From positions 78,296,231-78,360,230 of the forward strand of contig NC_133647.1 of the NCBI RefSeq assembly GCF_009905375.1: a DNA stretch of 64,000 nucleotides, written 5' to 3'. The DNA is from Apium graveolens (Eukaryota; Streptophyta; Magnoliopsida; Apiales; Apiaceae). The notes below the pieces were generated by a model. It ran no database searches and was not told the DNA's origin. It saw nothing but the letters and a program-made list of their open reading frames with translations. A program made the translations under genes and the position numbers. Within the stretch, counting starts at the first letter, position 1. Each line of letters begins with the position of its first letter. Positions 34,434 to 46,445 of the stretch are shown here, piece by piece.

Positions 34434-34443
34434 CTATAAATAG
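34434..34443 (+). promoter_or_regulatory. TATA box of the F 5' LTR
   Basis: CTATAAATAG, a textbook plant TATA box, repeated in the 3' LTR at 43693-43702 and nearly so in the C LTR. Confidence 0.65.
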
Positions 34444-36722
34444 CCTAATTTTTATTTAATTAATCATAATTATTAATTAAAAATCAGAAAAATATACAAA
34501 ATTCTCTGCAGCCGAGTCGGGTTGAACAAATTCGAGTTGAGGATTCAATCGTTGATTTTGATCTGATTTCTGTACCAAATCAAGCAGTTCGAGTATCCAA
34601 ATCGAAGGTTTTGATCTGTTCTTTCCATCTCTAGCATCAATTTCACGTTTTAATTCGTAGTTTTTGATTTTCAAATTCTAGGGTTTATGTTCGAATTAGG
34701 ACTTTTTGATTCTGGGGTTATTATGATGTTTTGATGATTGATATAGCTTTGTTAGATGATTTACAGTTGATTCATGGTGTTTAATTGAACAAACGATTCA
34801 TGGATAGTGATTCACGATTTCTAGGGTTTATGTCGGATTTTCAAAACACAACTCGATGATTTCTGTGAATATTTGGTTCTTGTAATGTTAGGGCTTTGAT
34901 TGTATATATTCTTAGCTTTAATATGCACTATAGAACGTTAAGTTTGGTTTACAGAATCAAAAGATAGGTTTTTGGCCGGAGTTGAATTCGATTTTTGACC
35001 GGAGATGAAGATTCTGAGATGTTTTTGGTATGTTGTGGCCGGAATCAGATTAGTAAAGTGATTTGGAATTGATTCCAGCTTAAAAACGAACAAACAGTTC
35101 CGTTTTTGGCCTGAAAATGGCTCACCGGATTCTGCACCGGTGGTCGGATTCTGGGCAAAATCCGGTGTGTTCTTCACGACCCGGATTTTGACCCGTTTGA
35201 CCCATGTAAAATACCCGGGTTTGATCTGATTTTGTCAGGAATGGTTTTCTGACATATGTTTCTGGAATTTTGAATTTAATTTTATTTTTATTAATTCTAA
35301 AAATCATATTTATTTATTTTATAAATTGATTAATTAATTGATTTATATTATAAATAATTCTGAATTATTTTCTAAAAATCTGATTGAATTATTTTCTTAA
35401 TTATTTATTATTTATTTATTAATTATTAATTAATTATTAATTATTTAAAAATGATTAATTATTTTGATAATTAATCAAATAATTTTCAATAAATCATAAT
35501 AAATTCATTTTAATTCCAAAAATTATAGAAAAATCATTTTTAATTCTGATTTTTCTTAAATAATGATTTAAAAATTATTTTTGAGTTTTAAAATTTAATA
35601 ATAATTATTTATAGTGAATAATAAATGGAATTATCAGTGCTTAATTAATAATAATTCAACCGTTAGTCCGATTCGAGTGAAACGAAAGCCTGTTGACTCA
35701 GAAAAATGAATTCTCTTCATTAAAAATAATATCAAAGCTTAATTTCTTTTAAAAATTAGTTGATTTTGTTACTTGTTTGATTATCAATCGTAATGCGTGC
35801 CGAGACGAGTCCGAAAAATTCCGGAAAAATGGGAAATGAGTTAGATAACGATTAGTTGAGCGATCAGCGAGTCGATTTTGGTTCTAAAAATTCTTTTAAC
35901 TATAAAAAATGATTATGTGCCTATGTGCTTATGTGTATTAAGTGGTTAATTGAGTCTTAATTGCTAGTAAGTAATATATGAGTCAGTCATAAGCGCATGG
36001 GTAGATGTTATGAACGGTGTGAAGTCGATTCAAGATACAAATGAAGTACGACATGACTTAACCAGTCTGTTTTGCCAACAGAAGCTAAGCCAGCCAGGCA
36101 AGTTGAGTCGGTATTAGTCCAAAGTGATAGACGAAAGTGATCTAATTGCAGTGAGTCGCGCAAAAGGCAAGTTTTTCCCCTATTCTACTTTCAGAATAGT
36201 GATATTGATTCAAATGCTTATCACATTTGCACTCTTTTGATTATTGTTCTTAATCACTGATACACACTTGCTATTCTTTTGTTCATATTTCATTTCGATT
36301 CTTGATTTCTCCGTTTCTTTGGATACTTGGTTCATATTTTATTGATGATACATTGAGATTGATATATTCTGGTGATTAGAATATGTCAAAGCATACCGAT
36401 TGTTCCGGTTGCTAAGTGATGGACTGGATAATGATATTTTGGGATTGAGTGTGTCTTAATCCTGAGGACCGGGATGACTGATGCCTCGACGTGGGCCGTA
36501 GTACCTGGGTACCCGACTTGATCTATATATTGAGATATGGATCTGCATTGTATTCTGACTAATCAGCAGAATATAGATGTGAACTTGTGTCCAGTTTAGT
36601 TCATTTGTACTCGCTAGTAACGGCCTTCTTTCTATTCTCGTGGGGTTATATCTTTGCAGATATACCCGGGATGACAGATTCATTTAAAATACTTTAACAC
36701 TGTTTATATTTTGTGGACTTGT

Positions 36723-36740
36723 TGAGCAATTTTTGGCTCA
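36723..36740 (+). other. LTR stem-loop of F (5' LTR)
   Basis: TGAGC-AATTTTTG-GCTCA, a 5-bp stem with an 8-nt loop, then ACCCCTTTTGTTGTTATTC. The 3' LTR has the same structure at 45984-46001. Confidence 0.6.
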
Positions 36741-36786
36741 CCCCTTTTGTTGTTATTCACCTTATTGTTTTCATTTAAGAAGGAAT

Positions 36787-36909
36787 ATGAAACCCATCAG
36801 GACTCGAGTGGTAAAGAAGCTGGTCAAGCCTTGGGATCCTCTCATACCCAAGGTGTTGATCCCAATCCAGGAAGAAAGCTTTGAGTTGCCCGAGCAGGTG
36901 GAGTGTTGA
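36787..36909 (+). CDS. Small LTR ORF of F (5' LTR), basic N-terminus
   Basis: ATG 36787 opens 40 codons, ending in TGA at 36909. It begins MKPIRTRVVKKLVKPWDP. If I-R-T-R-V-V-K-K is set against A-R-T-K-Q-T-A-R of histone H3, R2 and T3 agree and basic residues fall at positions 4 and 8. The register is two residues later than in A and B, so the likeness is weaker. GAGCAG|GTGGAG gives a phase-0 donor after codon 37 (GT at 36898). The 3' LTR copy (46048-46137) is more basic (KKRVKPRDP) but stops after 29 codons. Confidence 0.4.
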   Translation: MKPIRTRVVKKLVKPWDPLIPKVLIPIQEESFELPEQVEC

Positions 36910-37183
36910 TAGATAGTGTGTGTGTTTGAATAAAAGTGGAACTTAGTTTAAAATGAATTAGACAATGGTTTGTAATAAAGAGAGTTTGTGAGATTTTGAA
37001 TGTTGGTTTGTAATAAAAGTAGTTAGTGGTTCTTATTTTCATACTTCAACCTAAAAAGATCATGGTTAGTGTTAAAGGGGTTTAATTTCATTTCTTTATT
37101 AATTGTTAATTAGATTGTACAGTTTTGGTGATTAGCTAGTAACCTCCAGACTTATACCCCGGGTCTGGAGGGCGTTACAGGTT

Positions 37184-37195
37184 TGGTATCAGAGC
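37184..37195 (+). promoter_or_regulatory. Primer-binding site of F
   Basis: TGGTATCAGAGC, four bases after the LTR end at 37179, complementary to initiator tRNA-Met. Confidence 0.9.
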
Positions 37196-37371
37196 TGTAG
37201 GTTTGGTCCCTGAAAATAAGAACATTAGGATTAAGACAGGATAGGGAGATCACATAAGATAGGGATAGTCAAATTAGGAAGAATAGTGTTAGGATTTAGG
37301 TCAGATTAGAATAGGGAAGTATAAATCTTAGGATTGTTAGTGACCTTTTCTTTTCTTTGGTACATTATCAG

Positions 37372-38079
37372 ATGGCATCTTCTGGTTATTCTGCGTCTTC
37401 CGAGAGGACAGTCACTGGGCCAGTAGCACCAGTTATACCTCCAATATCTGAGTATATGTTTCCTCCTCTACCACCTCCACCACCATTGCCACATGAGCCG
37501 GTACCACTAGTACAGGGGATAGTTCATGACCCCATAGAGATGTTTGATCCATTTGAGTTCCTTGAGCCGATGGTTCCTTTACCAGTTGAGCATCAGTTTA
37601 TACCGGGTATTGAGCAGGAGTTACCACCACCAGCATTGTTACCTCCTATACCAGTGCATGCCCCAGAGCCGGACATAGTTCAGATGATTCCAGTCGAGGG
37701 GATGGGAGAGTATAATGTGGATCTACAGTTAGGTTTACCACAGCAGGGTGCATGTATACCGAGGGTTCCTTCACAGGAGTCAGTAGGTCAGGTTGCTCAG
37801 CCGTATATGGTACCATACCATGAGTATAGAGTTATGAGGGATGATGTGGAGTATTGGCGGGCACAGTCTCGAGAGATCATGCATCTGTTTGATTAGAGGG
37901 ATAGAGGACCGTTAGCGGCCCTACAGCCGGATTACTATATGAGACAGCGATTACAGTCAGTGTTGATGAGTGCTACTTGGGAGCTTAATGATTTGGCACA
38001 GACTTTGGTCCAGGCACTTAGAGAGGAGCTTAGGCGTATTCCGCCTGGGTTTTTAGGCAATGATAGTTTGAGACAGTGA
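37372..38079 (+). pseudogene. Accessory proline-rich ORF of F between PBS and gag, one stop
   Basis: ATG 37372 (MASSGYSASSERTV) immediately follows TTTTCTTTTCTTTGGTACA and ATTATCAG, a strong 3' splice-site look-alike. The protein is rich in Pro with acidic and aromatic residues (PPLPPPPPLPHEP, DPIEMFDPFEFLEP) up to about residue 110. It then has YHEYRVMRDDVEYWRAQS. A TAG at 37894 breaks it. The frame continues to TGA 38077 with a helix-like end (WELNDLAQTLVQALREEL). No known family is recognised. It occupies the position of the accessory ORFs of B1 and A3. The ends of all three look like amphipathic helices, but sequence identity is low. Confidence 0.55.
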
Positions 38080-38556
38080 CTCCAGCGTACATGTGTATAT
38101 AGAGGCAGCATAGTATAACCTAGTGAGTAGTGTGTATGCGTGTATCAGTAGTTTAACTTGTAGTAGTAGTTTAACTTGTAGCGATAGTGTGACTTGTAGC
38201 CGTAGTGATTACCAGTAGCCCGAGACTTTTTGTATCAAGCATTTACACCTGAAGCTGGTGTCACATATATATAAGATGAACTTTTTCAATTCCTTTTATT
38301 TAAATTTCAGTCTTTACAGTTTTACAGCATCTACTTTCACTTTATTATTTTACAGTTTTTCATATTATAATTCCTGTTAAAAAAAAAAGAGAACAATCAT
38401 TTTATTTAACTGTTTACATTTCCAGTTTTTACATTCAGCAACTGTTTTCTTTATATAAATCATGTTATTAATACAGGATAAATCGTTTTCCTTACATATT
38501 GTCAATTGTTTATTAAACTGTTAAAGAAATATCACCTGTTTTATTATCAGAAGAAG
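38080..38556 (+). other. Spacer between accessory ORF and gag of F
   Basis: AT-rich, T-rich, no frame. It includes short GTAGT repeats (about 38155-38215) and ends in CACCTGTTTTATTATCAG directly before gag, again acceptor-like. Confidence 0.5.
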
Positions 38557-41500
38557 ATGGCACCAAAGAGAAAGACTAGGGCTGAGACCTCTAACAGCAA
38601 TTCCGAAGACCAGACTAATGAGACCATGAACCAAATATTCCATCTAATGCAACAACAGATGGTAATAATGCAGCAGTAGATGCAGTATCAACAACAGTAT
38701 ATACAACAACAAATGTTGCAACAGCCACCTCATCCTGAGCCTCAATTACCACAAGTATTACCTGTTGTTACTTTTAAGCAGTTTCAGTCAGTTAAACCTC
38801 CAGAATTTGAAGGGTCTACTGATCCTATTAAAGCTACCACCTGGTTAAAAGAGATAGAGAAAGCGTTTGCACTAGTGAAGATAGGTGAGGACCAGAAGAC
38901 TGATTTTGCTAGTTACTTGTTGAAAGGAGAGGCGAATTATTGGTGGGAATCTAAGGCTTTGGAGGGTGAAGATGTTATTGCGTGGGATAGGTTTAAAGAG
39001 TTGTTTTTAGAAAAGCATTTTCCTCGCTATGTGAAGAACCAAATGCAGATTAAGTTTCTAGAACTGAAGCAGGGAAATATGTCCGTGGCAGAATATGAAG
39101 TCAAATTTACTGAGTTGGCTAGGTTTGTTCCAGAACAGGTTGACACTGAAGAGAAGCTAGTTCAAAGATTTCAAGAAGGGTTACGACCATGGATTCGTGG
39201 CCAAGTTGCAGTTTTCGAATTGACGACGTATACCGCCGTAGTTCAGAAAGCTCTGATTATAGAAGGGGAAAGTGAAAGATCTCAGCAAGACAAAGGACAG
39301 GGAAGTTTCCAAGATCGCTCCAGCAGAAAGCCAGGATTCCAAGCCCGGGCAAATTTGAATTTTAAAAGGATAGGACAAGGTCCACAGAAAGCAGGTAATC
39401 ATTTCCAAACCTCCAGTCAGCAGGGAATGGTCAGAGTTCTAGTGCCGTACTACAAGTCATGTAATCGAAAGCATACTGGTGTATGTATAAAAAGGGATGT
39501 AACGTGTTATCGGTGTAAGCAGAAAGGGCATTATTCTAATGAATGTCCTACAGGTAGAACAACGGAAATGACTTGTTTCCAGTGTGGAAAGAAAGGACAT
39601 ATCGCCAGAAATTGCAAAGGACCAGCTATGGCAGCCAGTATTCCAAGAGTGTTGGCATTACTTCCGCCGCCGCCTAATCAACCCAAAGCAAGAACTTTTA
39701 ACATGATAATGAAAGAAGCAGTGCAGAGTCCAAGTGTGATTGCAGGTACGCTTTTGGTAAATTCCGTAAGTTCAAAAGTATTAATTGATTCTGGAGCTAC
39801 TCGTTAATTTATTTCTGAAGAATTTCTTGATAAGTTACATTGTGGAATCGAATGGTTGGGCGAGACGTTAATTATAAAATTAGCGAATGGCGACCAAGTT
39901 CCAGTGGATCGAGTATGTCCTGCGTGTGATATAGAAATAGCCGGACATCATTTTTCGGTAGATTTAATTACTTTTAAGTTAGGATAATTTGATGTCATTT
40001 TGGGAATGGATTGGTTATCTTGTCATAATGCTCAGATAGATTGCGTGAATAAGAAAGTCTAATTGCGAACTGCGGAAAATGCAACGGTAATATTCAAATG
40101 CGAAAAATAGAGGAAGAAATTTCTCACTGTGATGCAGACTAAACGGTTGCTTCGACAAGGATATGAGGCGTATATAGCTTACGTGTTAGATACTGAAAAA
40201 GGAAGTCCTAGAATAGAAGACATTCCAGTGGTATGCGAGTTTCCAGACGAGCTTTCAGGGTTACCTCCAGATCGAGAAATCGAGTTCACGATTGATCTAG
40301 CACCAGACACAGAACCAGTTTCGAAAGCTCCATATCGAATGGCTTCAGTCGAAATGAAGGAATTGTCAATGCAACTGCAAGATCTTCTAGACCGAGGCAT
40401 CATATGACCTAGTGTATCCCCATGGGGTGCACCAGTGTTATTCATAAAGAAGAAGGATGGCAGCATGCAATTATGCATCGACTATCAGGAATTGAATAAA
40501 CTCACTATTAAGAACAAGTATCCTTTACCGAGAATCGATGATTTGTTCGATCAACTAAAGGGAGCAGCATGGTTTTCTAAGATAGATTTGCGATCAGGCT
40601 ATCATCAATTGAAGATTAAAGCTAAAGATATTCCCAAGACTTCGTTTTCCACGAGATATGGACATTACGAGTTTTTGGTAATGGTATTCGGTTTGACAAA
40701 TGTGCTAGCAGCATTCGTGGATCTATTGAACAGAGTATTCAAGAGATACTTGGACAAATTCGTGATTGTATTCATTGATGACATCTTGATTTACTCAAGG
40801 ACAGAAGAAGAGCATGCAGAATACTTGAGGATAGCTTTGGAAATTCTAAGGAAAGAACAACTATACGCGAAATTTTCGAAATGTGAATTCTGGTTAAGAG
40901 AAGTACAATTTATAGGGCATATCATCAGTAGAGAAGGCATCCAAGTTGATCCAGCAAAGATTGAAGCTGTGTTAAATTGGGAAAGACCAAAGACGCCGAC
41001 AGAAGTTCGAAATTTCTTGGGATTGGCAGGATACTATCGGAGGTTTGTCAAAGATTTTGCGAAAATAGCAACGCCGCTGACCAAGTTAACTCGAAAAAGT
41101 GAAAAGTTTGAATGGAATGATAAATGTGAGGAAAGTTTTCAAGAGCTGAAGAATCGGTTAGTAACCGCACCAGTACTTGTATTACCAGACGAATATGGAA
41201 ATTTCATCATTTACAGCGACGCTTCGTATCGCGGGCTAGGATGTGTATTGATGCAACATGGTAACATTATCGCATATGCTTCGAGACAACTTAAACCTCA
41301 TGAACAGAAATATCCTACTCATGACCTGGAATTGGCAGCGATCGTATTTATGTTGAAGCTTTGGAGACATTATCTCTATGGTGAAAAATGTGAAATCTAC
41401 ACAGATCATAAAAGTCTGAAGTATATCTTTACGCAAAAGGAGCTGAACATGCGACAACATCGATGGCTGGAATTGATAAAGAATTACGATGTCACGATCA

Positions 41501-43089
41501 GTTATCATCCAGGGAAAGCAAATGTTGTAGCAGATGCGCTGAGTAGGAAAGAAAGATTGAATCGGTTAACTTCATGTGAAGAATTAACCAAGGAATTCGA
41601 CAAATTGGAAATCGAGATTCGTATTCCCAATGAATCTGCAGAAGCTATCTACGCTATGACTTTACAACCAGAGTTGCTCGAGAAGATTCGCCGATGTCAG
41701 GAAGAAGTAATAAGTCAAGATGACGAGCTAACGGGAGAAGAGATCACCACTCAGAAAGATAACGAAGGAATTTTACGCTTTGCATCGAGAATCTAGATCC
41801 CTAATGTGGTAGAATTAAAAGAAGAAATAATGCGAGATGCGCACAGTTCAAAGTATTCCATTCATCCAGGAAGCACAAAAATGTATCGCGGTCTGAAGGA
41901 AAACTTCTGGTGGCCGAGCATGAAGAAGGAAATAGCAGAATGGGTAAGTAAATGCTACACATGCCAACGAGTTAAAGCGGAACATCAACGTCCGAGCGGA
42001 TTATTACAACCGTTAGACATTCCAGAATGGAAATGGGAACATCTAGCAATGGATTTTGTACTAGGACTACCGAGGACTAGGGCAAATCATGATGCGATAT
42101 GGGTAATCATTGACCGACTCACAAAGTCAGCACATTTTCTACCAATTAACGAAAGATTTTCACTTGACAAGCTAGTGCACATATATCTCAAGGAAATTTT
42201 AATGCGACATGGAGTTCCAATATCTATCGTGTCTGATCGAGATCCTCGTTTCAACTCAAGATTTTGGAGACAATTTCAAGAATGTCTTGGAACTAAATTG
42301 AACATGAGTACCGCTTATCATCCGCAAACCGATGGGCAAAGTGAAAGAACTATCCAAACGATTGAAGACATGCTACGAGTTTGTGCGATCAATTTTGAAG
42401 GCAGTTGGGATGAACATCTACCTCTAGTGGAATTTTCTTATAATAACAGCTATCACGCCAGCATTGGAATGCCACCATATGAAGCACTATATGGGAGAAA
42501 ATGCAGATCACCAGTACATTGGAATGAAGTTGGAGAACGCAAAATTTTGGGTCCAGAATTAATTCAACAGACGAAAGAAAAGATTGAACTCATTCGGAAA
42601 TGACTCAATGCAGCACAAGACAGGCAGCGCAAATATGCAGATCAAGCCAGGAAAGATATGGACTATCAGGAAGGAGAAAATGTACTACTCAAAATATCGC
42701 CATGGAAAGGATTGACCAGATTTGGCAATAAGCGTAAATTGAAACCATGATACGTCGGACCATTTAAAATTTTGAAGAAAGTGGGAAAAGTTGCGTACGA
42801 ATTAGCTTTACCGCCTTATATGCAACATATTCATAATGTGTTTCACGTGTCAATGCTTAAGCGATATAATCCTGATTTTAGGCATGTAATAGAGTATGAG
42901 CCGATAGAAATCCAACCTGATTTGTCTTTTGTAGAGCAGCCGGTAAGAATTTTAGATCGGGGAGAGAAAGTGTTGAGAAATAAGTCTGTATATTTAGTGC
43001 GAGTGTTGTGGAGAAATCCTATGGTTGAAGAATCAACCTGGGAACTTGAGAGCGAGATGTTAGAAAAATACCCTCGTTTGTTTTCATAG
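38557..43089 (+). pseudogene. gag-pol polyprotein of F, one frame broken by nine stops
   Basis: It starts at ATG 38557 (MAPKRKTRAE). Gag has the core TTWLKEIEKAFALVKIG and NYWWES, then two CCHC knuckles (CYRCKQKGHYSNEC, CFQCGKKGHIARNC). Protease has VLIDSGATR. RT keeps FIDD (about 40774-40785). RNase H has [10 protein letters not shown] and [11 protein letters not shown]. Integrase (41806-42603) keeps the zinc region ([13 protein letters not shown]) and the DDE triad context ([21 protein letters not shown]). The GPY/F and chromodomain-like tail ends at 43089. Stops begin at 38677, 39805, 39985, 40060, 40108, 40405, 41794, 42601 and 42748; no net frameshift is found. Compared with B1, four codons are missing before PDEL near 40240. 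RT has [10 protein letters not shown] where [10 protein letters not shown] is normal. Confidence 0.92.
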
Positions 43090-43091
43090 AA

Positions 43092-43126
43092 GATTCTGAG
43101 GACAGAATCCTATTAAGGGGGAAGGA
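43092..43126 (+). promoter_or_regulatory. Stem-loop and polypurine tract of F
   Basis: GATTCTG-AGGA-CAGAATC (43092-43109), three bases after the pol stop, then ATTAAGGGGGAAGGA against the LTR at 43127. Confidence 0.8.
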
Positions 43127-46100
43127 TGTAACGACTCGGAAATTTACGTTTATATTATATCAGAATCATAATCAATAAGGTGTGTTAATGTGTCATTTAT
43201 GTGTGATTATGTTACGTGCATTTTGTGTCATTTCTGTATTTTTAAGGTATTTTTCATATATTTTATTAGGCATTCATCGTTTTCATTTCAAACGTTTTAC
43301 GACCCAAACAATGATTTTAAAGCCAGTATTTCAAATAAAATAATGGGCCTTATTTTCATCAAATGGCTTTTACAATTGTATTATTCTGAACATCTAGATA
43401 TTTTATAAATTTTCTCGTTTTACGAAAAATGACTTTTCCGGGCCCCATTGGGTGTCAAAAACCCCACAAAAATGATATTTTTATTTTTATAAAATTATAG
43501 GACTTTCAATTATATTATTTCTTTGCATTTTTGCATTATTCACAATTTTTGGGAAATTTTGCCATATATTGTATATATAAAATATTTATAAATTAAATTT
43601 AATACTCAAAAATTATAAAAATTAGGGGCCTATTAATTTTAAAAAGTGTAGAATTAGGGCCTTACTTTTAATTAGGAGTATTAATTTTACTACTATAAAT
43701 AGCCTAATTTTTATTTAATTAATCATAATTATTAATTAAAAATTAGAAAAATATACAAAATTCTCTGCAGCCGGGTCGGGTTGAACAAATTCGGGTTGAG
43801 GATTCAATTGTTGATTTTGATCTGATTTCTGTACCAAATCAAGCAGTTCAAGTATCCAAATCGAAGGTTTTGATCTGTTATTTCCATTTCTAGCATCAAT
43901 TTCACGTTTTAATTCATAGTTTTTTATTTTCAAATTCTAGGGTTTATGTTCGAATTAGGACTTTTTGATTCTGGGGTTATTATGATGTTTTCATGATTGA
44001 TATAGCTTTGTTAGATGATTTACAGTTGATTCATGGTGTTTAATTGAACAAACGATTCCTGGATAGTGATTCACGATTTCTAGGGTTTATGTCGGATTTT
44101 CAAAACACAACTCGATGATTTTTTGTGAATATTTGGTTCTTGTAATGTTAGGGCTTTGATTGTATATGTTCTTAGCTTCAATTTGTACTATAGAACGTTA
44201 AGTTTGGTTTACAGAATCAAAAGATAGGTTTTTGGCCGGAGTTGAATTCGATTTTTGACCAGAGATGAAGATTCTGAGATGTTTTTGGTATGTTGTGGCC
44301 GGAATCAGATTGGTGAAGTGATTTGGAATTGATTCCAGCTTAAAAACGAACAAACGGTTCCGTTTTTGGCCTGAAAATGGCTCACCGGATTTTGCACCAG
44401 TAGCCGGATTCTGGGCAAAATCCGGCGTATTCTTCACGACCCGGATTTTGACCCGTTTGACCCGTGTAAAATACCCGGGTTAGATCTGATTTTGTCAAGA
44501 ATGGTTTTCTGACATATGTTTCTGGAATTTTGAATTTAATTTTATTTTTATTAATTCTAAAAATCATATTTATTTATTTTATAAATTGATTAATTAATTG
44601 TTTAATTAATTGATTTATATTATAAAAAATTCTGAATTATTTTCTAAAAATCAGATTGAATTATTTTCTTAATTATTTATTATTTAAATATTATTTATTA
44701 ATTATTTAAAAATGATTAATTATTTTGATAATTAATCAAATAATTTTCAATAAATCATAATAAATTCATTTTAATTCCAAAAATTATAGAAAAATCATTT
44801 TTGATTCTGATTTTTCTTAAATAATGATTTAAAAATTATTTTTGAGTTTTAAAAATTAATAATAATTATTTATAGTGAATAATAAATGGAATTATCAGTG
44901 TTTAATTAATAATAATTAAACCGTTAGTCCGATTCGAGTGAAACGAAAGCCTGTTGACTCAGAAAAATGAATTATGTTCATTAAAAATAATATCAAAGCT
45001 TAATTTCTTCTAAAAATTAGTTGGTTTTGTTACTTGTTTGATAATCAGTCGTAATGCGTGCCGAGACGAGTCCGAAAAATTCCGGAAAAATGGGAAATGA
45101 GACAGATAACGATTAGTTGATCGATCAGCGAGTCGATTTTGGTTCTAAAAATTATTTTAACTATAAAAAATGATTATGTGCCTATGTGCTTATGTGTATT
45201 ACGTGGTTAATTGAGTCTTAATTGCTAGTAAGTAATATATGAGTCAGTCATAAGCGCATGGGTAGATGTTAGGAACGGTGTGAAGTCGATTTAAGATACA
45301 AATGAAGTACGACGTGACTTAACCAGTCTGTTTTGCCAACAGAAGCTAAGCCAGGCAGGCAAGTCGAGTCGGTATTAGTCCAAGGTGATAGACGAAAGTG
45401 ATCTAATTGCAGTGAGTCGCGCAAAAGGCAAGTTTTGCCCCTATTCTACTTTCAGAATAGTGATATTGATTCAAATGCTTATCACATTTGCACTCTTTTG
45501 ATTATTGTTCTTAATCACTGATACACACTTGCTATTCTTTTGTTCATATTTCATTTCGATTCTTGATTTCTCCGTTTCTTTGGATACTTGGTTCATATTT
45601 TATTGATGATACATTGAGATTGATATATTCTGGTGATTAGAATATGTCAAAGCATACCGATTGTTCCGGTTGCTAAGTGATGGACTGGATAATGATATTT
45701 TGGGATTGAGTGTGTCTTAATCCTGAGGACCGGGATGACTGATGCCTCGACGTGGGCCGTAGTACCTGGGTACCCGACTTGATCTATATATTGAGATATG
45801 GATCTGCATTATATTCTGACTGATCAGCAGAATATAGATGCGAACTTGTGTCCAATTTAGTTCATTTGTACTCGCCAGTAATGGCCTTCTTTCTATTCTC
45901 GTGGGGTTATATCTTTGCAGATATACCCGGGATGACGGATTCATTTAAAATACTTTAACACTGTTTATATTTTGTGGACTTGTTGAGCAATTTTTGGCTC
46001 ACCCTTTTTGTTGTTATTCACCTTATTGTTTTCAGTTAAGAAGGAATATGAAACCCATCAGGACTCGAGTGGTAAAGAAGCGGGTCAAGCCTCGGGATCC

Positions 46101-46440
46101 TCTCATACCCAAGGTGTTGATCCCAATCCAGGAATAAAGCTTTGAGTTGCCCGAGCAGGTGGAGTGTTGATAGATAGTGTGTGTGTTTGAATAAAAGTTG
46201 AATTTAGTTTAAAATGAATTAGACAATGGTTTGTAATAAAGAGAGTTTGTGAGATTTTGAATGTTGGTTTGTAATAAAAGTAGTTAGTGGTTCTTGTTTT
46301 CATACTTCAACCTAAAAAGATCATGGTTAGTGTTGAAGGGGTTTAATTTCATTTCTTTATTAATTATTAATCAGATTGTACAGGTTTAGTGATTAGCTAG
46401 TAACCCCCAGACTTATACCCCGGGTCTGGAGGGCGTTACA
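43127..46440 (+). repeat. 3' LTR of F (3314 bp)
   Basis: TGTAACGACTCGG...GGAGGGCGTTACA. It lacks about 22 bp near 43208 that the 5' LTR has. It keeps the acceptor-like TTGTTTTCAG before the small ORF at 46048-46137. TATA box at 43693. Confidence 0.95.
46048..46137 (+). pseudogene. Small LTR ORF of F (3' LTR), shortened
   Basis: It begins MKPIRTRVVKKRVKPRDP and ends at a TAA (46135) where the 5' LTR copy has a Glu codon. It has more basic residues than the 5' copy. Confidence 0.4.
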
Positions 46441-46445
46441 AAATG
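46441..46445. repeat. Target site duplication of F, right copy (AAATG)
   Basis: Matches 33837-33841. Confidence 0.9.

Larger units (their letters stand above)
33842..37179 (+). repeat. 5' LTR of F (3338 bp)
   Basis: TGTAACGACTGGG...GGAGGGCGTTACA. Contents: TATA box (34434), the motif CCAAATCGAAGGTTTTGA (34597-34614), a very AT-rich stretch (about 35270-35640), a stem-loop (36723-36740) and a small ORF (36787). The acceptor-like CAG before that ORF is CAT in this copy. Confidence 0.95.
33842..46440 (+). mobile_element. Element F: complete Ty3/gypsy chromovirus-like retrotransposon (12.6 kb)
   Basis: Order: 5' LTR 33842-37179, PBS, accessory ORF, gag-pol, polypurine tract, 3' LTR 43127-46440. 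It is flanked by AAATG on both sides and sits in the 5' LTR of E1. The protein is clearly homologous to B1 through gag, protease, RT, RNase H and integrase. Both LTRs are present and differ by scattered substitutions and small indels, so the insertion is not new. The coding region has nine internal stops. Confidence 0.95.
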
